DNA of 64,000 nucleotides from Deltaproteobacteria bacterium (GTDB lineage Bacteria > Myxococcota_A > Polyangia > Polyangiales > Polyangiaceae), in the NCBI GenBank assembly GCA_016218915.1, contig JACRCQ010000030.1, positions 310,001-374,000 of the forward strand, in the 5' to 3' direction. Below are positions 57,282 to 64,000 of this stretch, in pieces; the stretch's first letter is position 1, and each line of letters opens with the position of its first letter. Position numbers and translations under genes: made by a program. The notes beneath the pieces were generated by a model. The model was not told the DNA's origin. It was given only the letters and a program-made list of their open reading frames with translations, and made no database searches.

Positions 57282-57569
57282 ATGTACGATCGCAATGACG
57301 ACGATATGGATATGTCGCGTGGCGATTCCGGCGACGGCGCCGGACGTCGGCGCGGTGGCAAGCGACGCATCTGCAAGTTCTGCGCGGACAAGGACGCTGT
57401 CATCGACTACAAAGACCCGCAGGCGATGAAGTACTTCATCACTGAACGCGGCAAGATTGTCCCTCGCCGCATCTCCGGAACCTGCGCGACCCATCAGCGC
57501 AAGGTCACTCTCGCCATCAAGCAGGCGCGGAACATCGCGCTTCTGCCGTTCACCGTGACCGGCAGTTAG
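57282..57569 (+). CDS. rpsR: 30S ribosomal protein bS18
   Basis: 95 residues. Landmarks [32 protein letters not shown] and [20 protein letters not shown], the last being the S18 signature. Residues 1-26 form an Asp/Arg/Gly-rich N-terminal extension. Cysteines at CKFC and CATH could bind zinc (the C+ form). Translated 2 bp after rpsF and 9 bp before rplI. Confidence 0.96.
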   Translation: MYDRNDDDMDMSRGDSGDGAGRRRGGKRRICKFCADKDAVIDYKDPQAMKYFITERGKIVPRRISGTCATHQRKVTLAIKQARNIALLPFTVTGS

Positions 57570-57578
57570 GAGGCAGCC

Positions 57579-58037
57579 ATGGCCAGCTCCAAGTACGAGG
57601 TCATCCTCCAGCAAGACGTAACGAACCTCGGCAAGAGCGGCGAAGTTGTCCGCGTCCGCCCGGGGTTCGCTCGCAACTTCCTGATCCCCCAGAAGATCGC
57701 CGTCGCTTCCAGCGCCCGCAACCGCGCCCTGGTCGAGCACCAGAAGCGCGTAGCTCTCGCTCGCGCTGCCAAGGATCTCGCCAACGCCGAAGCCGTCGCC
57801 AAGCGCCTGTCCGAGGTCTCTGTCACCATCCCCGCCACCGCTGGCGAGGAAGAGCGCCTCTACGGCGCCGTCACCACCCGTGACATCTCCACCGCGCTCG
57901 CTGCCCAGGGCGTCACCCTGGATCACAAGTCGATCCGCCTCGTCGATCCGATCAAGCGCCTCGGCTCCTACGACGTCAACGTCAAGCTCGGCGGCTCCAT
58001 GACCGCGACCTTCAAGGTCAACGTCGTCAAGAAGTAG
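57579..58037 (+). CDS. rplI: 50S ribosomal protein bL9
   Basis: 152 residues, AGGAGG RBS. The N-domain signature reads VILQQDVTNLGKSGEVVRVR then PGFARNFLIPQK IA; a connecting helix (about 45-75) and C-domain (about 80-150) follow. It binds 23S rRNA at the base of the L1 stalk. Last gene of the prs-rplI unit; a GC-rich hairpin lies 75 bp further. Confidence 0.97.
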   Translation: MASSKYEVILQQDVTNLGKSGEVVRVRPGFARNFLIPQKIAVASSARNRALVEHQKRVALARAAKDLANAEAVAKRLSEVSVTIPATAGEEERLYGAVTTRDISTALAAQGVTLDHKSIRLVDPIKRLGSYDVNVKLGGSMTATFKVNVVKK

Positions 58038-58111
58038 CCTGCCGCCTCCCCTCCGGGGCCCTGTTTCCCCCGCGCTCTGCCTCGAATCCAATCCGTCCCG
58101 CAACGCTCCCA

Positions 58112-58127
58112 GGCCCGCAGCCGGGCC
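58112..58127 (+). terminator. Possible GC-rich hairpin after rplI
   Basis: GGCCCG-CAGC-CGGGCC is a perfect 6-bp stem with a 4-nt loop between rplI and glgA. No T-run follows, so it is not a standard intrinsic terminator; it may be a pause or a partial terminator before the glgA start at 58180. Confidence 0.3.
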
Positions 58128-58179
58128 CGGGGGCTTCCGACGCGACCCGGGCGCCTGTCCGTGCTACACGCTCCCACCG

Positions 58180-59631
58180 ATGGATATCCTGTTCGCTGCA
58201 ACCGAATTGGCGCCCTACGCCAAGGCCGGGGGCCTTGCCGACGTGATGGCGGCGTTGACGAAGACGCTTCGTCAACACGGTCACAAGGTCACGCTCGCCC
58301 TGCCTCGCTATCGACACTTCGAACGCGCAGGGCTGCTCGTCGCCCGACGTCTCACGCCCTTGCACTTCGAGCTCGGCGGCACGCGCTACAACGTCACCGT
58401 CTACGATGGGCGGCTCCCATCCGGAGTCGACATCACGCTCCTCGATCTGCCGGGGTTCTTCGACCGCGACGGGATCTACGGTGACGGTGCTACCGACTAC
58501 GCCGACAACCCACTGCGCTTCGCTGCGTTCTCGGGCGCCGTGGTCGAGCTGGTTCGCCAGCGCCTGCAGAGCGACATGACCTTCGATGTCGTGCACGCAC
58601 ACGATTGGCCCACTGCGCTCGTACCGTTCTACGCGCAGCTTCCAGCCAACCAGGCCCTCGCCACCGCAAGCCGCTTCCTGCTCACCGTCCACAACATCGA
58701 GTTCCAGGGAATCGCCCCCGCTTCGATGCTCGACCCCCTCGGCATCCCCAGGGAGCACTTCCACCCGGAAGGTGCCGAGTTCTACGGCTCGATCAACATC
58801 CTGAAGACCGGCTTGCTGTTCGCCAACGCTCTCACGACCGTCTCCGAGACGTACGCGCGGGAGATCCAATCCGAGGAGCGGGGAGGGGGGCTGCACGGCG
58901 TGCTGGCCTCTCGCGCCTCACGTCTCGTCGGCATTCCCAATGGCGTCGACTACTCACTCTGGAATCCTGCGACGGACTCGGCGCTGATCGCTCGCTACGA
59001 TGCAGAGGATCCGACGGCCAAGATGCGCTGCAAAGCTGCGCTCCTCGCAGAGACCGGCCTCGAGATGGTTCCCGAGCGACCCGTCATCGCGTTTGCAGAT
59101 CGCCTGGCCAAGCAGAAGGGCTTTGATCTTCTCGCCGACGCGATCCCCAAGCTGGTGCGCTCGGACTTCGCGTTGGTGCTTGCTGGCGACGGCGAGCCGG
59201 AGCTCGTCGAGCGCGCTCGCGAGCTCGCCGCACGCTCCGTGGGACGCATCGCGTTCGTTCATCGTCCCGCCGATCCCGCGCTTCATCGCATCGTCGCTGG
59301 AGCCGACATGGTGATCGTTCCTTCCCGATACGAGCCCTGCGGTCAGATGCAGCAGTATGGACAGCGCTACGGCTCGGTCCCGATCGCTCGAGCCACTGGC
59401 GGGCTCGTCGACACGATCGTGGACTGCGATTCCACGCTGGAGACGGGCACCGGATTCCTGTTCGAGGAACCCACTGCACAGGCTGCTACCAGCGCCATCC
59501 AGAGAGCGCTGGCCGCATTCGCGTCGCCACGCTGGCCAGCCTTGCGTCGCCGCGTGATGCGCCTGGATGTGGGCTGGGACCGCTCTGCCCACCGCTACGA
59601 GCAGCTGTATCGATCCATCGCTACGCCCTAG
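58180..59631 (+). CDS. glgA: Glycogen synthase
   Basis: 483 residues, GT5 family. N-terminal KAGGLADVMAAL (ADP-glucose binding) after ILFAATELAPYA, HAHDWPTAL, TVHNIEFQG, GIPNGVDYSLWNP, and the C-terminal VPSRYEPCGQMQQYGQRYG (contains the nucleotide-sugar Glu region) followed by ARATGGLVDTI. Elongates alpha-1,4-glucan from ADP-glucose. No glgB/C/P neighbour in the window. The stop codon shares bases with the stop of the convergent membrane-protein gene. Confidence 0.95.
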   Translation: MDILFAATELAPYAKAGGLADVMAALTKTLRQHGHKVTLALPRYRHFERAGLLVARRLTPLHFELGGTRYNVTVYDGRLPSGVDITLLDLPGFFDRDGIYGDGATDYADNPLRFAAFSGAVVELVRQRLQSDMTFDVVHAHDWPTALVPFYAQLPANQALATASRFLLTVHNIEFQGIAPASMLDPLGIPREHFHPEGAEFYGSINILKTGLLFANALTTVSETYAREIQSEERGGGLHGVLASRASRLVGIPNGVDYSLWNPATDSALIARYDAEDPTAKMRCKAALLAETGLEMVPERPVIAFADRLAKQKGFDLLADAIPKLVRSDFALVLAGDGEPELVERARELAARSVGRIAFVHRPADPALHRIVAGADMVIVPSRYEPCGQMQQYGQRYGSVPIARATGGLVDTIVDCDSTLETGTGFLFEEPTAQAATSAIQRALAAFASPRWPALRRRVMRLDVGWDRSAHRYEQLYRSIATP

Positions 59632-60530
59632 CCTTGGTCGTATTCCAGCCCTTCGTCTGCAACCGCGTCAGACGCCCCCGCCCCAACGATCTCCGCTGCT
59701 CGCGATAGCCACGAGGCGCGGAGAACCACGAGCGAGACCGCGACGACCTGCTGTACCAACGCCATCAGCGCGAGCCGCGGCGAGGTCGACATTCCGGTGT
59801 GTCGGAGCCACAGCAGCGACCCGAGCACCACGAGAATCGCTCCAGCGGCCCGAGGCCAGAGCGCTGCGAGCAGCTCCGGCCAGCGACGACGCGCGATGCT
59901 CCATCCAGCTGCCATGGCCGGCAGGGTGCGCAGGCTACGACCTACGATCGCAACCCGGATGACGTCGTGGAGGATCGAGACCAGCCACACGATGATCAGC
60001 GACACACCGATGATCGCTCCGTAGGCAAGATCACCTCCTCGAACCCCCAACCCGCTCGTGAGCTTGAGGCTGAGCAGCTCTGCCAGCATGTAGAAGAACC
60101 ACACGATCGCGACTTGAAACGACGTCATCACAAGGTACGCGACGAGCGTGGGGCCGAGGTGCTTCCCGCAGCGTGCCAGCGTCTCGGGAAGCATCACGCG
60201 CCTCGGGTCGCACAGCGAAACCAGAAGCAGCGTCGAAGTCACCATGCCTACGGGAACCATTGCGATCGCGAAGAGTCCCGCGTGGGTCACCAGCGTCAGG
60301 AGCGAATCCATGCGGAGCCGGACGAGCTCCGAGAGCATCAACCCGCCCGGCTCCAGCAGCGCTGCGTCTCCGCCGGGCCATCCGCCGATCGCTCGCGTCG
60401 CAAGCGCGCCGAACGAAGAGCCCACCATGAACGCCGCGATCGATCGCGTTGCATAGATCAGCAGAATCCAGGGCGCATGGCGCAATGGCCAGAGCCTGCC
60501 CGCAGCCGGCGATCCAGCAGCCGCGCTCAT
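59628..60530 (-). CDS. Multi-pass membrane protein of unknown function
   Basis: 300 residues from the ATG at 60530, which overlaps the stop of the M1 peptidase gene by 4 bp. About six to seven hydrophobic segments are visible, including ILLIYATRSIAAFMV near the start, LFAIAMVPVGMVTSTLLLVS, TLVAYLVMTSFQVAIVWFFY and IIGVSLIIVWLVSI; GDLAYG and several Arg/Asp-rich loops lie between. No family is recognised. It is the last gene of a three-gene minus-strand operon with the M1 peptidase and the edge-truncated protein; it may help assemble or export one of them (inference). Confidence 0.75.
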   Translation of the reverse strand: MSAAAGSPAAGRLWPLRHAPWILLIYATRSIAAFMVGSSFGALATRAIGGWPGGDAALLEPGGLMLSELVRLRMDSLLTLVTHAGLFAIAMVPVGMVTSTLLLVSLCDPRRVMLPETLARCGKHLGPTLVAYLVMTSFQVAIVWFFYMLAELLSLKLTSGLGVRGGDLAYGAIIGVSLIIVWLVSILHDVIRVAIVGRSLRTLPAMAAGWSIARRRWPELLAALWPRAAGAILVVLGSLLWLRHTGMSTSPRLALMALVQQVVAVSLVVLRASWLSRAAEIVGAGASDAVADEGLEYDQG

Positions 60531-62518
60531 GGCGTGGCTCCTGACAACGCGAGCTGCGCAGCGTACAGGACCCCATCCACGACCTGCCGTGCGCGAGCCG
60601 GCCCCAGCCGCCGGACCGCGTTGTTCGTCAGATCCTCGTCGAGCAGGACCCTGTGCTCCGGGTCTACGACCGCAATGTCGACAGGAGCCGCTCCTTCGTA
60701 GCGCAGCGTCGTGGTGTCGCCCACGCCATCCCAGCGCCGCCTGGTTCGACTTCCGCCCTCGACGACCAGATCGATGTCCACAGGCAGCGTCAGCGTCCCT
60801 CGCCTTGCCACGACCACGTCGCACCGGAAGCCATCCAGGGCTGCATACGAGTCGGCGACGGCTCGCCTGGGTGGTGGTGAATCGAAGAGTCCAAAGGGCG
60901 CTCGCTTCAGCTCGCAGCCAATCGACTGGATCGCATAGTCGATCCAGCCCCGCTCGTGGATCGCCGTCTTCAGCTGCTTCGCCGCATCTGCCCCAGCTTC
61001 GGCCTCGAACTCCCTCACCAGCGCGTCGGGTGTCGGGTGCCTGAACCGGAACTTGCGCGCATAGGTTCCCAGGCTCCTGCGAACGGTGCCCGGGTACACG
61101 CGGTCGAGCGTGATGAGGATCAGCCCTGCTCGCATGTACGCATGAGCGCTGTAGCTGCTCGCTGACGAGAAGCGCTCTGCGGGCTGCGCGACAACCTCTG
61201 CGTTGCGCCCTTCCAGAGCGACCCAACGCATGATCGAGGCGTGATCCACTCGCAGCCCCGGGAGGTCGACCAGCCCGCCAGCGCCCCAGCCGGCAGACAG
61301 CACCTCTCCCTCCGCGAACGTTGTCAGACCTTCATCGAGAAACGGAAAGCGGTGCTCATCGGTGGCCACGAGCCCGTAGAAGTACTGGTGTCCGAGCTCG
61401 TGGATCGTCACGCCGCGCGCGGTTCCGATCGCTCGCAGCGAGTACCAGGGTCCCCCGGTGGTGATCAGCGTCGGGTACTCCATGCCGCCAGCCTCTTCTG
61501 CGCCGGCAGGCGGGTGCACAATGGTCAGCTGCTCGTACGGATAGGCTCCGTACAGCGAGCCATACTCTGCCAACGACAGCTCCGCAGCTCGCAGCTCCTG
61601 CGCGGCGACGTCGTCGAATCCCGGCGGATACCAGATGCGTACGCGAACGCCTTGCGACATCCCATCGCGCATGACGAACCGGTCCCAGGCCGAGAACGCG
61701 AAGTCATGGATGTCAGCCTGCTGGTAGCGCTCGATCCTCCGACCGCCTTCCACCTTCTCGGACACGAGCTTGCCCACCGCTGCAATCCGGAACGTCGACG
61801 GCACGTCGATGCGCACGTCGTAGGTGCCGAAGTCCGCGTAGAACTCCGACAGGTGGTGGAAGGGGAAGTGCGCAAAGCTCCCGTCGTCCTCCAGCCGCGC
61901 GATCTTCGGAAACCACTGCCCAACCATGTGGAACGTGTCCTGAAATCCGGTGCGCTCCACGATCGAGGGCAGCTTCGAATCCCACTCGACCTCGAAGTGA
62001 ATCGTCTGGCCTGGCGCCACTTCGGCTGGCAGCGGCACTCGAAAGTCGGTCTCGTCGTCCGGCAGCTCCGGGTTGGCGCGGGCCGCCTGCTTCCACAGAT
62101 CATCGCCGCCGAGCTCCCGGGCGGAAAAGCGCTTCACATCCATGGACGCGAACTCGCGCAGCGTGCCGGTGCCCCGTCCGACCCCCGGCCGTCGCTCCTG
62201 CATGAACGCCGACTGCGAATTCTTGAACGCGTTCAGATACAGGTGGACGAACACTTCGCGCACGGCGACCGTGGATCGATTTCGCCATTCGATCGTGCCT
62301 GTCGCGTGCACGCTGTGCGCCACCGTGTCGAGCCTGGCATCGATGTCGTAGCTCGCGACAGGGTCAGCATGCGCAGCGGGCGTCACCGCGCTGGTGACAG
62401 GGGCGCTCGGCTGCAGCGTTTCGCCGGGCACTGCGCACAGGGAGCGAAGCGCCAGGACGCAAGCCATCGAGAGCACTGCGCCCGCCAACGCCTCCCTGCC
62501 GGTACGTGACAATCTCAT
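60527..62518 (-). CDS. M1-family metallopeptidase (secreted)
   Basis: 663 residues. Signal peptide/membrane anchor at the N-terminus (about 8-30), an N-terminal beta domain (about 50-300), the exopeptidase-like AGGMEYPTLI (GxMEN-type, about 345), then the Zn site H373-E374-L-G-H377 with the third ligand E396 (HELGH then DEGLTTF), i.e. HExxH-x18-E. The C-terminal part (about 450-650) is helical plus a beta-rich end. Periplasmic or extracellular aminopeptidase-like enzyme; GxMEN here is GGMEY, so specificity may differ. Overlaps both neighbours by 4 bp. Confidence 0.9.
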   Translation of the reverse strand: MRLSRTGREALAGAVLSMACVLALRSLCAVPGETLQPSAPVTSAVTPAAHADPVASYDIDARLDTVAHSVHATGTIEWRNRSTVAVREVFVHLYLNAFKNSQSAFMQERRPGVGRGTGTLREFASMDVKRFSARELGGDDLWKQAARANPELPDDETDFRVPLPAEVAPGQTIHFEVEWDSKLPSIVERTGFQDTFHMVGQWFPKIARLEDDGSFAHFPFHHLSEFYADFGTYDVRIDVPSTFRIAAVGKLVSEKVEGGRRIERYQQADIHDFAFSAWDRFVMRDGMSQGVRVRIWYPPGFDDVAAQELRAAELSLAEYGSLYGAYPYEQLTIVHPPAGAEEAGGMEYPTLITTGGPWYSLRAIGTARGVTIHELGHQYFYGLVATDEHRFPFLDEGLTTFAEGEVLSAGWGAGGLVDLPGLRVDHASIMRWVALEGRNAEVVAQPAERFSSASSYSAHAYMRAGLILITLDRVYPGTVRRSLGTYARKFRFRHPTPDALVREFEAEAGADAAKQLKTAIHERGWIDYAIQSIGCELKRAPFGLFDSPPPRRAVADSYAALDGFRCDVVVARRGTLTLPVDIDLVVEGGSRTRRRWDGVGDTTTLRYEGAAPVDIAVVDPEHRVLLDEDLTNNAVRRLGPARARQVVDGVLYAAQLALSGATP

Positions 62519-64000
62519 GGTGAGGGCGGCGCGGTACCCGTAGCCGTCCCTTTGACCGACACATCGTCTTGTCCGCTCGTGAACTCGCCCGCCCAGGTCC
62601 CTGCCATCGTCACGATCACGGCTTCGGCGTCGACCTGTGCCGCAGCAGACACGTTGAACGACAGGCTTGCTGCATCAAATGAATCCTCAGACGCGTCCCT
62701 CGCCGTCTCCCACATGCGCCCCACGCCCGCCATGCAGAGCTTCTCGATGCAGGACATCAAGCAGGTGGGAGGCAGCGTCGTGGTCGCCAGGGCGTCTGCC
62801 AGCTTGGAGCACGACACCACGTGCCGCAGCGCGCTCAACCCATCCGGAACCTCTGCTGAAGCGGTCGCCGAGTCCACCGCCGCCGCCACGTAGGCCGTTG
62901 GCAGCACGTACACCGCGCCTGCGACGTGAACGGTGTCGCCCGGATCCGCACTCAGAGACGTCATGTAGTCGTAGGACCACCCGACCTTCGCCGCATCAAG
63001 CCCGCCGAACGTCTCCACTGTGAGCGCCGGCTGCGATGGGCTCTCCTGCGTCGATCGAATGCGACCGGTCAGCCCCACACCTCCGCGCAACGGCAGAAAG
63101 CCCTTGGCAGCCCAGCTGTGGATCCGTTCGCTCAGAGGCTTGCCCAGCAGCTGCAGGTACTGCACTGCGGCTTCGTCCCACTTTCCGTTCAGCCGCGCCT
63201 TTGCGAACTCGGCCGGAACGGGCGCCAACGACTGCATCGCGTCGAGCAGGGCCGCGGCCTCGTTACCCTTGGGCGCGAATGCTTCCACGAACTTCGCGGT
63301 GCTTGCCTCCAGCCACGGTTCGAGAGCCGTTCCATCAGGCTCGAGCACAATCCCCAGCTCGAAGTCGGTGGAGGCGAGCTCGATCGGGCGATCACCCACC
63401 TTCACGGAGACGGTTCGCTCTTCGCCAGCGCTGAGCTTGACCAGATCCGAGCACCCTCCCACCGCGTGTCCGGAGCGGAGCGTGATGGCGAGCTTCGGAC
63501 CCGCCGGAAGACCATCGAGCACCAACGGGCTGCCTGACGGAGCGGTCTGCATGAGCGGGCCGTCCTGTGGGGGGATACCCTTCTTGTCCGAGCACGAGAT
63601 CAGCGCTGCTGCGGTCGCGGTCCATTCGGGTGTCGAGCGCGCGCCTGCATACGCGGGCACCACCGTGAGCTTGGCGAAGCCGGTACCGCTGACGGACACG
63701 ACCGCTTGCGCGGATGGGCCGTCGTCCGCAACGGCGCGCACCTGGAATGCCGTGGCGGCTTGGGGAGCTGTGAGCACTACCGCCGCTCGCCCTAGCTCGG
63801 TCGTCTGCAGCAGGTCTGCGTCGAGCGAGGCGTCGAGCGAATCGCCCACGAGCGAGAAGCGTACGGAATGGACACCGGTGGGCTGGACCACGATCTGGAG
63901 CGTGGTCTTTTCCCCTGGGGCGAGCGTGAGCATCGCATCAGGCTCGAACGCGATGGACGTCGCTTTGTCCACGGGGCCGGTTTCGGGCACGACGGCGGCA
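62515..64000 (-). CDS. Large exported-type protein of unknown function, 5' end outside window
   Basis: At least 495 residues; no stop or convincing start precedes 63990, so the N-terminus, probably with a signal peptide, is beyond the right edge. Visible are beta-rich segments (about 10-120), a Gly/Ala/Ser-rich low-Cys region, Cys pairs such as VGGCSD, CSDKKG and SCIEKLCMAG, and a region DTVHVAGAVYVLPTAYVAAA. No family is recognised. It is the first gene in the window of the operon with the M1 peptidase and the membrane protein; its stop overlaps the next start by 4 bp (ATGA). Confidence 0.75.
   Translation of the reverse strand, partial: AAVVPETGPVDKATSIAFEPDAMLTLAPGEKTTLQIVVQPTGVHSVRFSLVGDSLDASLDADLLQTTELGRAAVVLTAPQAATAFQVRAVADDGPSAQAVVSVSGTGFAKLTVVPAYAGARSTPEWTATAAALISCSDKKGIPPQDGPLMQTAPSGSPLVLDGLPAGPKLAITLRSGHAVGGCSDLVKLSAGEERTVSVKVGDRPIELASTDFELGIVLEPDGTALEPWLEASTAKFVEAFAPKGNEAAALLDAMQSLAPVPAEFAKARLNGKWDEAAVQYLQLLGKPLSERIHSWAAKGFLPLRGGVGLTGRIRSTQESPSQPALTVETFGGLDAAKVGWSYDYMTSLSADPGDTVHVAGAVYVLPTAYVAAAVDSATASAEVPDGLSALRHVVSCSKLADALATTTLPPTCLMSCIEKLCMAGVGRMWETARDASEDSFDAASLSFNVSAAAQVDAEAVIVTMAGTWAGEFTSGQDDVSVKGTATGTAPPSP

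Overview
This window is high-GC bacterial chromosome with the character of a Myxococcota (former Deltaproteobacteria) genome, probably Polyangia-like. The reasons are: many lipoproteins with Gly/Ser/Asp-rich or Cys-rich linkers; a MYXO-CTERM-type C-terminal sorting tail (gene 41074-43320); TPR plus PEGA-like and MopE-like surface proteins; a eukaryotic-type Ser/Thr kinase; a mitochondrial-type citrate synthase; and short intergenic gaps with frequent ATGA overlaps. I see no rRNA, tRNA, CRISPR array, insertion sequence or prophage. The assignment rests on protein features only, not on marker-gene phylogeny.

Layout. 1-6.3 kb: two tandem paralogous lipoproteins (the first cut by the window edge), a YbjL/AspT-type transporter, an alpha/beta hydrolase, and a lipoprotein with 17 tandem six-cysteine knottin-like repeats. 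6.4-14.3 kb: a complete heavy-metal efflux locus on the minus strand (response regulator, sensor kinase, membrane fusion lipoprotein, CzcA-type RND pump, TolC-type channel). 14.5-23.4 kb: a hybrid sensor kinase, M20 peptidase, ErpA-type Fe-S carrier, three envelope proteins and a membrane Ser/Thr kinase. 23.6-30.3 kb: acyl-CoA and central metabolism (BKACE enzyme, crotonase, acyl-CoA carboxyltransferase, aldehyde dehydrogenase, citrate synthase) plus a PilZ-like protein.

30.7-36.6 kb holds the most unusual pair: a 1558-residue fusion with an N-terminal long-chain acyl-CoA ligase, a long uncharacterised middle and a C-terminal GNAT acetyltransferase, followed 16 bp later by a fungal/Thermus-type homocitrate synthase. 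36.6-43.3 kb: aldo/keto reductase, DUF72 and TerB-like genes, a CxxC/zincin/membrane-anchor protein, a small basic secreted protein, and a large Cys-repeat MYXO-CTERM protein whose promoter region carries an inverted repeat. 43.3-54.0 kb: methyltransferase, folC, scoA-scoB, a MepA-like murein endopeptidase, a thioredoxin-like membrane protein, a GYF/GAF protein, a second aldehyde dehydrogenase, an M19 dipeptidase and a triple thioredoxin-fold lipoprotein. 54.2-58.0 kb: a classic translation operon prs-rplY-pth-rpsF-rpsR-rplI with a readable promoter. 58.2-64 kb: glgA, then a three-gene minus-strand operon (edge-truncated lipoprotein-like protein, M1 peptidase, membrane protein) joined by ATGA overlaps.

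Genes expected to work together: the metal-efflux operon with its own two-component system; the ketoacid/acyl-CoA genes (BKACE, crotonase, carboxyltransferase, scoAB, citrate synthase) in acetoacetate/acyl-CoA turnover; the ligase-GNAT fusion with homocitrate synthase; and prs-to-rplI as a translation unit.
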